From: Flavobacteriales bacterium
GTDB lineage: Bacteria > Bacteroidota > Bacteroidia > Flavobacteriales > Flavobacteriaceae
Direction of reading: 5' to 3'
Assembly: GCA_020635875.1 (NCBI GenBank)
Contig: JACJYY010000005.1
Coordinates: forward strand, 1 to 64,000
DNA: 64,000 nt
Position numbers and translations under genes: made by a program. Shown piece by piece: positions 44,882 through 53,743 of the stretch (positions are counted from its first letter, which is position 1; the number at the start of each line of letters is the position of its first letter). The notes beneath the pieces were generated by a model. That model did not search any database. It saw nothing but the letters and a program-made list of their open reading frames with translations, and was not told the DNA's origin.

Positions 44882-44955
44882 AAAAAATGTTTTCTTAATA
44901 ATCAAAAAAAAAAAAACATAAAAACTTGTTTTTTAATATATTACTACACATAAAT

Positions 44956-45489
44956 ATGTTAAAATTTAACCACTTAACATACTCGTACAAACAAAACTAT
45001 CAGTACATAAAATCTTGTATTTTTGAATCAAAACTTGTTCTCTTGGACTTCAAACAAAAACTAGAACACTACTGTGCCTATCAAGACAGATCCCATCAGG
45101 AGGTCATTCAAAAAATGTTTGACCTCAAAGTCCCCTATGAGGACAAAGACGAAATTATCGTTCATTTGATCGAACATAACTTCCTTAACGAGGAACGTTT
45201 TGCGAAGTCTTTTGCCAGAGGCAAACACAATATTAAAAAATGGGGACGTATCCGTATTGTAAGAGAACTAGAAATGCGCCAGATATCAAGTTACAATATT
45301 AAAACCGCACTAAAAGAAATCGACAATACAGACTATCTCAATATTTTTGGCGAAGTTTCAGAAAAAAAATGGAATACCACCCTAGAAACTAACCTGTTTA
45401 AAAAAAAGAAAAAAGTAGGTGATTATCTTTTCCGATTGGGTTATGAAAAGGAATTAATTTACGACTTCATCAACTCCATAAACGAATAA
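44956..45489 (+). CDS. recX: Regulatory protein RecX
   Basis: RecA modulator with three-helix repeats. The body, starting LEHYCAYQDRSHQEVIQKM, carries NFLNEERFAKSFARGKHNIKKWGRIRI and RLGYEKELIYDFINS, characteristic of RecX in flavobacteria. From ATG 44956 it is 177 residues, longer than usual by about 20. A TAnnTTTG element (TATTTTTG, 45018-45025) lies inside the first 30 codons, and a TTG at 45043 would give a more normal ~148 residues, so the start is uncertain. The IS1595 end lies 74 bases upstream and may have altered its control. Confidence 0.85.
   Translation: MLKFNHLTYSYKQNYQYIKSCIFESKLVLLDFKQKLEHYCAYQDRSHQEVIQKMFDLKVPYEDKDEIIVHLIEHNFLNEERFAKSFARGKHNIKKWGRIRIVRELEMRQISSYNIKTALKEIDNTDYLNIFGEVSEKKWNTTLETNLFKKKKKVGDYLFRLGYEKELIYDFINSINE
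45018..45025 (+). promoter_or_regulatory. Possible recX -7 element (inside the long frame)
   Basis: TATTTTTG, TAnnTTTG type. If used, translation would have to start downstream, for example at TTG 45043. Confidence 0.3.
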
Positions 45490-45513
45490 AGGAGCCGTAA
45501 TAGACTCCTTTAT
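45486..45513 (+). terminator. Hairpin between recX and gcvP
   Basis: ATAAAGGAG (45486-45494) pairs with CTCCTTTAT (45505-45513) across a ten-base loop. T-run is weak, so this is a modest terminator for the converging genes. Confidence 0.5.
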
Positions 45514-45533
45514 AGAATTAATTACACTTTATG

Positions 45534-48380
45534 TTACGCGTATTCTTCAACAGCAATACATGAACAAATCAAATTACGATCACCATAAGCATCGTCTACA
45601 CGACGTACACTAGGCCAGAATTTATTTTCTTGGATGAATTCCAAAGGAAATGCTGCTTCTTGTCTTGAGTAGGGATATTCCCATTCGTTAGCCGTTACCA
45701 TTTGCATGGTATGAGGTGCATTTTTCAAGACATTGTTATCTTCTCCTATTTCTACTGCATCAATCTCCTTGCGTATAGCGATCATAGCGTCACAAAAACG
45801 ATCCAATTCTGCTAAGCTTTCGCTTTCTGTCGGTTCAATCATTAAAGTCCCAGCCACAGGGAACGAAACAGTCGGGGCATGGAAACCGTAATCCATCAAA
45901 CGTTTAGCGATATCTGTTACTTCTACACCTTTAGCTTTAAAACCTCTACAATCAATTATCATCTCATGAGCTGCTCTGCCTTTCTCTCCAGTGTACAATA
46001 TTGGATAATGCTCTTCTAATCTTGCTTTGATATAATTAGCATTTAGGATTGCATAAATGGTAACATCTTTTAAACCTTTGGCGCCAAGCATCTTAATATA
46101 ACCGTAAGAAATCAAACACACTAAAGCGGAACCCCATGGCGCAGACGAAATCGCTGTGATTCCTTTTTCTCCTCCTGTCGGAATAATTGGATTTGTCGGC
46201 AAAAACTCTACTAAGTGTTCCGCTACACAGATTGGTCCTACTCCTGGCCCTCCACCACCGTGAGGAATCGCAAAAGTCTTGTGTAAATTCAGGTGACAAA
46301 CATCCGCACCAATCGTAGCTGGATTGGTTAAACCTACTTGCGCGTTCATATTAGCACCATCCATATAGACCTGACCTCCATTATCATGAATAATCTGTGT
46401 TACTTCTTTAATCGAAGACTCAAAAACGCCATGCGTCGAAGGATAAGTTACCATCAAACACGCTAAATTATCTTTATGTTCAATCGCTTTTGCTCTTAAA
46501 TCTTCTACATCTATATTTCCGTTTTCAGAGGTTTTGGTTACTACGACCTTCATCCCTGCCATAACGGCTGTTGCTGGATTGGTTCCGTGAGCAGACGCAG
46601 GAATTAAAGCAATATTACGGTGAGAATCACCTTTTGATTCGTGATAGGCTCTTATAGTCATCAACCCTGCGTATTCTCCTTGTGCTCCAGAGTTAGGTTG
46701 TAAAGTTGTTCCTGCAAAACCTGTTATGACACTCAATTGTTGTTCTAGCTCATGCAAGGCAATTTGATATCCTCTTGCCTGATCTACAGGTACAAAGGGA
46801 TGTATGGCATTCCATTTTGACCAACTTAGAGGCAGCATTTCTGCAGCAGCATTCAATTTCATGGTACAAGACCCTAAGGAAATCATGGAATGATTTAAGG
46901 ACAAATCCTTGCGCTCTAACTTTTTAATGTAACGCATCATCTCTGTCTCTGAGTGATATTTATTAAATACATCGTGTTGTAAAAATGGCGTTTGTCTTTT
47001 TACATCAGTCGAAAAACCTACACCCGAAAACAGATTATGAACAGCCTGAAAATCAGTATTCTTAAGTGTAGCAAATACCCCAATAATATCATTTATATCG
47101 GATAGATTCGTTGTCTCGTTCAGCGATAAGGCTACCGTTTCTTTATCGATATAATAAAAATTAATACGCTGCACCTCAGCCAACACTTTTACTTGTTGGG
47201 CATCTGCTTTTACAACAATTGTATCAAAGTACGAACTGTTCAATTGCTCAAACCCTAAATCTTCCAAAGCATCGACCAAAGTTTGTGTTGATTGTGCAAT
47301 CTTATTGGCAATATATTTTAAGCCCTTTGGCCCATGATACACCGCATACATACCTGCCATTACAGCTAACAATACTTGAGCTGTACAGATATTGGAAGTT
47401 GCCTTTTCTCTTTTGATATGTTGCTCACGAGTTTGTAAGGCCATACGCAGTGCTCTGTTCCCGTCTTTGTCTTGAGAAACTCCTATTATTCGCCCAGGCA
47501 TGCTTCGTTTGTATTCTTCTTTAGTAGCAAAATACCCCGCATGAGGTCCTCCATAACCAATCGGTATCCCAAAACGTTGTGTAGTCCCTACCACAACATC
47601 TGCCCCTATACTACCTGGAGATTCTAATACGGCTAAGCTCAATATATCCGCCGCTACAACTGTTTTAATTTCAACTTCTTTTGCCTTAGCAATAAAAGAC
47701 CTGTAATCATGTACTTGTCCGTACTTGCCTGGGTATTGCAATAAGGTCCCAAAGAAATCCGTTGAAAATTCAAAAGTTTCGTGATTCCCCACTACTAATT
47801 CTACTCCAATTGGAGTTGATCTCGTTTGTAAAACCGATAGCGTTTGTGGTAAAACCTCTTCAGAAACAAAAAACTTATTAACTCCTTCTTTCTGTTGTGC
47901 TCTTGATCGCAAACCAAACAACATTGCCATAGCTTCTGCAGCAGCAGTACCTTCATCTAACAAGGAGGCGTTAGCAATTTCCATTCCTGTCAATTCCGTT
48001 ACTACGGTTTGAAAGTTTAGAATCGCCTCCAATCGCCCTTGTGCAATCTCAGCTTGATAAGGTGTATAGGCCGTATACCAACCTGGGTTTTCAAAAATAT
48101 TACGCTGAATAACTGGTGGCATGACAGATGCATGGTAACCCAAACCAATGTATGATTTGTACACTTTGTTTTTGTTTCCTAAGTCTTTGATATACGTCAA
48201 AAACTCAAATTCATTCATCGAAGCACCTAGATCCAAATCCTTTTTCAACCTAATATCATTAGGAATTGTTTCTTCTATCAATTGATCCAAAGAGTCCACA
48301 CCAATGGTCTGTAACATCTTATTTACATCAGCCTCACTTGGACCAATGTGTCTTAGGGCAAAAGTATCTGTCTTCAACAA
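45534..48380 (-). CDS. gcvP: Glycine dehydrogenase (decarboxylating), P protein
   Basis: PLP enzyme of the glycine cleavage system, 948 residues, the fused single-chain form. The PLP Lys is in HLNLHKTFAIPHGGGGPGVGPI (about residue 700). MPGRIIGVSQDKDGNRALRMALQTREQHIKREKATSNICTAQ lies in the N-terminal half. It decarboxylates glycine and passes the aminomethyl group to the H protein; gcvH and gcvT are not in this window. A minus-strand TAATTTTG (48403-48410) may be its -7 element. It converges with recX. Confidence 0.97.
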   Translation of the reverse strand: MLKTDTFALRHIGPSEADVNKMLQTIGVDSLDQLIEETIPNDIRLKKDLDLGASMNEFEFLTYIKDLGNKNKVYKSYIGLGYHASVMPPVIQRNIFENPGWYTAYTPYQAEIAQGRLEAILNFQTVVTELTGMEIANASLLDEGTAAAEAMAMLFGLRSRAQQKEGVNKFFVSEEVLPQTLSVLQTRSTPIGVELVVGNHETFEFSTDFFGTLLQYPGKYGQVHDYRSFIAKAKEVEIKTVVAADILSLAVLESPGSIGADVVVGTTQRFGIPIGYGGPHAGYFATKEEYKRSMPGRIIGVSQDKDGNRALRMALQTREQHIKREKATSNICTAQVLLAVMAGMYAVYHGPKGLKYIANKIAQSTQTLVDALEDLGFEQLNSSYFDTIVVKADAQQVKVLAEVQRINFYYIDKETVALSLNETTNLSDINDIIGVFATLKNTDFQAVHNLFSGVGFSTDVKRQTPFLQHDVFNKYHSETEMMRYIKKLERKDLSLNHSMISLGSCTMKLNAAAEMLPLSWSKWNAIHPFVPVDQARGYQIALHELEQQLSVITGFAGTTLQPNSGAQGEYAGLMTIRAYHESKGDSHRNIALIPASAHGTNPATAVMAGMKVVVTKTSENGNIDVEDLRAKAIEHKDNLACLMVTYPSTHGVFESSIKEVTQIIHDNGGQVYMDGANMNAQVGLTNPATIGADVCHLNLHKTFAIPHGGGGPGVGPICVAEHLVEFLPTNPIIPTGGEKGITAISSAPWGSALVCLISYGYIKMLGAKGLKDVTIYAILNANYIKARLEEHYPILYTGEKGRAAHEMIIDCRGFKAKGVEVTDIAKRLMDYGFHAPTVSFPVAGTLMIEPTESESLAELDRFCDAMIAIRKEIDAVEIGEDNNVLKNAPHTMQMVTANEWEYPYSRQEAAFPLEFIQENKFWPSVRRVDDAYGDRNLICSCIAVEEYA

Positions 48381-48479
48381 AAATGAATTTTAAAATGAAC
48401 CGCAAAATTAATGATATATGGATGATTTTAGGAAACTAAATCTCTTGAAGTTTTTCACAAAATAACAGTTTGTTAACAA

Positions 48480-51400
48480 TCAGAAAAAGGCTCTTAATTG
48501 TAGACTCCCTGTATGAATTGTGCGAGATTCTTGTGCTTGTCTTCCTTGATAATTAAGATTCAAATCCAAATAAGACGTTATGCTTTTTGTTACGGTCAAC
48601 AACCAAGTATAATTAACTCCTGGCAACAAGCCTTCTAACATTTGATACGCTACGCTCGTGTTGGAATTTCCTGTAAAATTATTTTTAAAATATGAAACCT
48701 GAACCCTGAGATTCATTCCCTTTTTTGCTTGATAATTAGACTCCATACCTAACTGATGTTGTTCTAAAAATTCTGCTCCTAAAATCCGATTCTTTTTTTG
48801 TGTCAATGAATAATGCAACGATACTGAGTTATTTCTTGGCAAAACCAATCCAATTTTAGGCTCTGCCTTATATTGAATCAATTCATAATTTCTGTTGGTA
48901 AAATTTTCGGCATAATTAGCTGTTTTGTTGCGCTTTACATCTAATCCAAGCAAAACTGTTTTTTGAATCAAATGCGTGTACTGTAATTGATGTAAATGAT
49001 TTAGGTTTTGTTGCCCCCCTGTTGCTAACAAATACTGGGTATTTGATTGAACGATTTGATACATTAGGCTGTGCTTTTGCATCCCTCTATTATAAAACAA
49101 ACTATTTCTTATGGTTTTGTTCAAGCCCAAATCATCCGCTCCCGAAGAAGCAAAGGGATCAAACACAAAATCTCCATTACGCCTCACCTTACGTTCAATC
49201 TGAAAAGACGCTTGATTAAAAAAATGCGACAGCACTTTTTGGATTCCCTTTTTATCCTTCCATGCTGTAGGGTTAATCGTCCAACTGTTAGACAGCTTAT
49301 TTTGATGTGTTTTGACAAACACTTGATTAGGCAAAAACAATCTGACGTATTTCGCCTGATCTTTGAATTGCGCTACTTCAAACTCTGACAACTCTTTTAC
49401 TCCGTTAGCATTGTAATCTATCCAAGTATATACTCCTTGACCGGGCTCAACTTCTATATAGGTAAAATCCTGCTGAGCAATTGTCCCAGAGGTATTTTCA
49501 TACAATACCGATGTTTGCACAAAACCTTTCCAATAGGCACCACTATAATTGACCCTAGAATTTAACGACGGCTCATCTTTAATAGTTGCATCCGTGTATT
49601 TCAACCGTCGGTAATTCACAAACAGTGACAAATTATTAATCTCATCTTGTAGTAGTTGCGAACGCAGATAATAAGAATGAGAGCGATTAACCCGTTGCAA
49701 CACCCCTGATTGAATACTATCGTTTTTACGTTCTAAATAACCCATTTGTGCATACACTTTCGTAGAATCCCCCCTTCCAATGAAAGCACCCCATTCAGTG
49801 AAGCGTTGACTACTCACATCAAACTGCCTTGTCATCACATCTTTTTGTTGCTGATCTTCATGTCGCAAAGACCCTCCAATCCAGTTCTTTTTATAGTTAT
49901 GTTTGAGCTGTGTGGACGAACGATAAAAATGAGTATCCCAATTGGCTTGTTGGCTCCCTAACACACTATTAGTAGAGCTTACATTCCAACGATTTAAATC
50001 AAATCGTGAATTGAGTTGATGTTTTATACCTTCAAAAGAATTGGAGTAGCTCAACTGATCGACCTGATACTTGATCGCACCCTTTTCAGGTAACTCAACT
50101 TCTAATCCTCCTGTTACGAGTTGCTGATCTCCAATTGGATTGAGAATATTCCAATTCCGAGAAAATTCGATTTCCTGAATACGCTCTACTGAATTGAAAT
50201 TTTCGTCGATAAATTGATACTCTCCAAACACTTTACCTTTCCATTTTTTGGAGAATAATTGTTGTGTAACGCCTAATTTACCTGCTACACCCTGATTGTT
50301 TTCATCATCTATTGTAGAGAACAAATTTTCATCTCTTTGGCTTATCCCTACTTCCGAACTTACCACGGTTTTATCTTCATTTTTATAACCCGCCTCTACA
50401 ACATATACCCCTAGCCGAATTGGGGCAACGACCGCCACATTAGGCATATAACTACCCTGTTTGACACCATTAACAGGAGGCACATATTGATACACTTTAT
50501 CCAAGGCAAAAGGGTCTATTACTTTATAATCCCCTTGATTATTCCCCACGAAAGAAAACCTAACCTGATACACTTTTTGAGAGTCATCTATAGCCAATTC
50601 ATAAATTTCCTCTCCGCCCACGAGCATCTTATTGTACAGTATTTTACCTTCGACATAAGTATCCTCAACGGCAGATGGAGCGACCATCTTATCTCTGTCG
50701 TCACCTGCCTGAGACAAAATAATCTTTTGCTCATCGGAAAGCGTTTGTTGTAGAGGTTGATTTCGTATATCGCTTTCTATATACGCATACCCTCCAGCAT
50801 ACCATTTGTCTCGTTCATGTTTTAATCCATTATAAGACACAAAACGATTATAACTGCGCTCGGTATATTGGTATTCGACAGCTATTCGCATTTCGGAGGT
50901 TATGGGATAAGTGGCATTAAATCGAATTTCGCCTGCCCCGTAATCTATCATATATTCTTCTGTTTCGCCTCGCTGAAGCAAAATCCCATTGACAAAAACC
51001 CGTTCCGAACCTGAAATGACCAGCACATATAATTCTCCGTTGTTACCTCTTAATTTATACGGGCCTTGATTGCCCTCTTGTCCTACGAAATTGCTACGGG
51101 CATATTGCCCACGCACTACCCCAATTGAGTTATATAAGGTGGTTTTGGTTTCTTCTTTACCCATTTCAATAGCAGTAGCTATCCCTTGCACTTTTTTGGA
51201 GAAATTCATAAACGTCAACTCTCGATTTTCGAGCATGACGTCTCCTCCACGCAGTTTCCATTTTTTGGCGTAAAGCTCCATAAAAACCTGATCAAATTCA
51301 TTGAGCCGTTGAGAATATCCTCCATCTTGAATGGGTATGTTGTCATCCTGAATCGATGCCCTTAACTGTATGCCTGGACTGATTTCGCCACTCAACTGAA

Positions 51401-51881
51401 TATCCAAATTAGAATCTACTACCGCATTTTGATTGTTACCAACAGTTATCCCTCGACTGATACTCCCTGTCGAACTGAGCCCGTCAAACGGAATTAAACT
51501 ACGTTGCTCACGATTCTCTCCGCGTAAATCTTGCAGACTAATAGGCGTATCCATAATTTTACTTTCATCATTTAGGGTGTACGTTTGGGTCAAAAATTCA
51601 GGATAATTCAGATACCTTAAGGTTACCGTATCGAGCATTATTCGATTTTTTTCTCGAAAATAAATTTTCCCTAATTCGGGTGAAACCCAAAAAGAAGACG
51701 TATCAATTTCCGTATTATTTACGTCCCGAACACTAAAAAAGGCATTGACTACACTCTTTGAAGAAAAGGTAATGGTATCGTTGGTAACTGCTATTTTTTG
51801 ATAGGTAAAACCCGTCTCATCTTGAGCCCAAATCGTCCCAAAAGTGAGAAATGACAACCAAAAAACTACCTTATTGAGCAT
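48480..51881 (-). CDS. Large outer-membrane beta-barrel protein, unknown function
   Basis: A 1133-residue protein from ATG 51881, with a Sec signal peptide (MLNKVVFWLSFLTFGTIWAQ). The N-terminal half has SISRGITVGNNQNAVVDSNLDIQLSG, a run ending in PIQDGGYSQ, and VFVNGILLQRGETEEYMIDYGAGEIRF. These are plug/barrel segments that also recur in large Bacteroidota outer-membrane proteins such as SprA, but the rest is not recognisably SprA. The C-terminal half is many amphipathic strands, and the last residues (LQLRAFF) end in Phe as barrel proteins do. The longer frame (to 51974) overlaps xth and is unlikely. It diverges from xth-ompA. Confidence 0.75.
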   Translation of the reverse strand: MLNKVVFWLSFLTFGTIWAQDETGFTYQKIAVTNDTITFSSKSVVNAFFSVRDVNNTEIDTSSFWVSPELGKIYFREKNRIMLDTVTLRYLNYPEFLTQTYTLNDESKIMDTPISLQDLRGENREQRSLIPFDGLSSTGSISRGITVGNNQNAVVDSNLDIQLSGEISPGIQLRASIQDDNIPIQDGGYSQRLNEFDQVFMELYAKKWKLRGGDVMLENRELTFMNFSKKVQGIATAIEMGKEETKTTLYNSIGVVRGQYARSNFVGQEGNQGPYKLRGNNGELYVLVISGSERVFVNGILLQRGETEEYMIDYGAGEIRFNATYPITSEMRIAVEYQYTERSYNRFVSYNGLKHERDKWYAGGYAYIESDIRNQPLQQTLSDEQKIILSQAGDDRDKMVAPSAVEDTYVEGKILYNKMLVGGEEIYELAIDDSQKVYQVRFSFVGNNQGDYKVIDPFALDKVYQYVPPVNGVKQGSYMPNVAVVAPIRLGVYVVEAGYKNEDKTVVSSEVGISQRDENLFSTIDDENNQGVAGKLGVTQQLFSKKWKGKVFGEYQFIDENFNSVERIQEIEFSRNWNILNPIGDQQLVTGGLEVELPEKGAIKYQVDQLSYSNSFEGIKHQLNSRFDLNRWNVSSTNSVLGSQQANWDTHFYRSSTQLKHNYKKNWIGGSLRHEDQQQKDVMTRQFDVSSQRFTEWGAFIGRGDSTKVYAQMGYLERKNDSIQSGVLQRVNRSHSYYLRSQLLQDEINNLSLFVNYRRLKYTDATIKDEPSLNSRVNYSGAYWKGFVQTSVLYENTSGTIAQQDFTYIEVEPGQGVYTWIDYNANGVKELSEFEVAQFKDQAKYVRLFLPNQVFVKTHQNKLSNSWTINPTAWKDKKGIQKVLSHFFNQASFQIERKVRRNGDFVFDPFASSGADDLGLNKTIRNSLFYNRGMQKHSLMYQIVQSNTQYLLATGGQQNLNHLHQLQYTHLIQKTVLLGLDVKRNKTANYAENFTNRNYELIQYKAEPKIGLVLPRNNSVSLHYSLTQKKNRILGAEFLEQHQLGMESNYQAKKGMNLRVQVSYFKNNFTGNSNTSVAYQMLEGLLPGVNYTWLLTVTKSITSYLDLNLNYQGRQAQESRTIHTGSLQLRAFF

Positions 51882-51972
51882 CCACGACAATCTTATACCA
51901 AAAACGAAATACAATATTATGTTATTCCAATTCCATTCGCTAATTTTAGCGGAAAATCGAGGAAAAGGACAC

Positions 51973-52737
51973 ATGAAGATAATCTCCTATAATGTAAACG
52001 GAATACGCGCAGCGATTACTAAAGGTTTTTTGGAATGGCTACAAGCAGAAGCGCCTGATGTGATTTGTTTGCAAGAAATTAAAGCGACCATAGATCAAAT
52101 CCCTCTCTTAGAATTTGAAAGCATCGGCTATAAATACCATTATTGGTTTTCGGCTCAGAAAAAAGGATATAGCGGTGTTGCTGTTTTGTGCAAACAAGAG
52201 CCTAAACATATAGAATACGGCACAGGTATTGAACACATGGATTTTGAAGGTCGCAACTTAAGAGTCGATTTTGACAACATATCTGTTATGAGTTTGTACC
52301 TTCCTTCAGGAACTAACGATGATCGTTTGAGTTACAAGTTCAAGTACATGGATGACTTTCAAAATTACGTTAATAAACTCACGCAAACTATCCCTAACCT
52401 GATTATTTGCGGAGACTACAACATCTGTCACGAAGCGATTGATATCCATAATCCGCAACAAAACGCCAACACCTCTGGGTTTTTACCTGAAGAAAGAGCT
52501 TGGTTGGATGCCTTTATGAAAAATGGATTCATTGATTCCTTTCGTCACTTTAACAAAGAACCTCATCATTACAGTTGGTGGAGCTATCGAGCCAATGCTC
52601 GCAACAACAATAAGGGATGGAGAATCGACTATAATCTGGTAAGCAATTCGCTAAAAGATGCCTTACAATCTGCCCGTATATTACCCGAAGTAAAACACTC
52701 TGACCACTGCCCTATAGAGGTGGTTTTAAAACTATAA
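51973..52737 (+). CDS. xth: Exodeoxyribonuclease III
   Basis: AP endonuclease/3'-5' exonuclease of base-excision repair, 254 residues. Family motifs are MKIISYNVNGIRAAITKGF, ICLQEIKA (catalytic Glu), GYSGVAVLCK, ICGDYNICHEAIDI, GWRIDYNLVS and KHSDHCPIEVVL. The long upstream frame opens inside the divergent gene, and MKIISYNVNG is the family start, so ATG 51973 is used. The OmpA-like gene starts two bases after its stop. Confidence 0.96.
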   Translation: MKIISYNVNGIRAAITKGFLEWLQAEAPDVICLQEIKATIDQIPLLEFESIGYKYHYWFSAQKKGYSGVAVLCKQEPKHIEYGTGIEHMDFEGRNLRVDFDNISVMSLYLPSGTNDDRLSYKFKYMDDFQNYVNKLTQTIPNLIICGDYNICHEAIDIHNPQQNANTSGFLPEERAWLDAFMKNGFIDSFRHFNKEPHHYSWWSYRANARNNNKGWRIDYNLVSNSLKDALQSARILPEVKHSDHCPIEVVLKL

Positions 52738-52739
52738 AT

Positions 52740-53705
52740 ATGTTACAAAAAATTGCCCTTTTTACAGTATTAGCAACTCTATCAAGCTCATGTGTATCCA
52801 AAAAGATATATGACGAATTGAATGCAGAAAAAAACAAATACCACGCTGACAACATTAAAAAAACGTCTCAACTTGAGCAACTGACAAAAGACAACGCACA
52901 ACTATCTCAAGACCTTAATGACTCGGAGTTAATGGTTGCTCAATTAAAATTGGCTAATGAACAACTCGCCATGGACATCGCTGGGCTTAAACGAAGTCTC
53001 AATTTATTACAAGAGTCTTATGATGCTTTAGAGAAAAACAGTACGGCAGCTACGCAAGCCAACTACAAGAAAAACAGAGAGCTATTAACTTCTTTAGAGA
53101 AAAAAGAATCTGAATTGGCCGAAGAAAGGGCTCGTTTAGACCAATCCACAAAAGAATTGGAAGAGCGCTCACAAAGAATCAATGAATTAGAAGCTGTAAT
53201 TGCAGCTAAACAAAAGAAAATGCAAGACTTAAAAGAGGCTTTATCTAAGGCTCTTTATAGTTTTGAAAACAAAGGCTTAACCGTTGAAACTAAAAACGGA
53301 AAAGTGTATGTATCGATGGAAAACAAGTTGTTATTTAAATCCGGAAGTTGGTCAATTGGCACTGAAGGGAAAAAAGCAATAACTGAAATTGGACTTATCT
53401 TAGCACAACAACCTGAAATTTCTTTAATCATTGAAGGTCATACTGATAATGAGCCTTATCCAAGTCAAGGCAACTTAGTTGACAACTGGGATTTATCTAC
53501 CAAAAGAGCGACTGAAATCGTTCGTATCTTCGAAAAGATAAACGGTATTGATTTACAAAACATTACAGCCGCTGGTCGTGGCAAATATGCGCCAATCGGA
53601 GAAAACGAAACAGTTGAAGGACGGGCTAAAAACAGACGTATCGAGTTTATCCTAGCGCCAAAATTGGATGAGATTTCAGAAATGCTGAATCAAGAAAATA
53701 ATTAA
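52740..53705 (+). CDS. OmpA-family lipoprotein with coiled coil
   Basis: Lipobox LSSSC (Cys18) anchors it, then a long coiled coil (about residues 25-180, with many Leu/Glu/Lys heptads such as KKESELAEERARLDQS). A C-terminal OmpA-like peptidoglycan-binding domain follows: LLFKSGSWSIGTEGKKAI, LIIEGHTDNEPYP, LSTKRATEIVRIF and GRAKNRRIEFIL. It likely links outer membrane and peptidoglycan over the coiled-coil span. It is co-transcribed with xth (two-base gap) and ends at a long bidirectional hairpin. Confidence 0.92.
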   Translation: MLQKIALFTVLATLSSSCVSKKIYDELNAEKNKYHADNIKKTSQLEQLTKDNAQLSQDLNDSELMVAQLKLANEQLAMDIAGLKRSLNLLQESYDALEKNSTAATQANYKKNRELLTSLEKKESELAEERARLDQSTKELEERSQRINELEAVIAAKQKKMQDLKEALSKALYSFENKGLTVETKNGKVYVSMENKLLFKSGSWSIGTEGKKAITEIGLILAQQPEISLIIEGHTDNEPYPSQGNLVDNWDLSTKRATEIVRIFEKINGIDLQNITAAGRGKYAPIGENETVEGRAKNRRIEFILAPKLDEISEMLNQENN

Positions 53706-53742
53706 ACTAAAGAGGCTGCCTTTTCAGACAGCCTCTTTAGTT
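53705..53742. terminator. Bidirectional terminator (ompA/propeller sensor)
   Basis: AACTAAAGAGGCTG (53705-53718) pairs perfectly with CAGCCTCTTTAGTT (53729-53742), 14 bp. Its core repeats the hairpin at 11-32. Confidence 0.88.
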
Positions 53743-53743
53743 T

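Noticed and set aside
44882..44960. Right end of the IS256-like element after the IS1595 insertion
   Set aside because: I searched this stretch for the reverse complement of the left edge (near 42970) and saw none; the 3' end of the element cannot be placed.
48431..48480. TTGTTAACAA palindrome between gcvP and the giant barrel gene
   Set aside because: Short, AT-only and without a T-run; likely chance.
51844..51972. Long N-terminal extension of xth
   Set aside because: It overlaps the coding start of the divergent gene, and the family starts at MKIISYNVNG.
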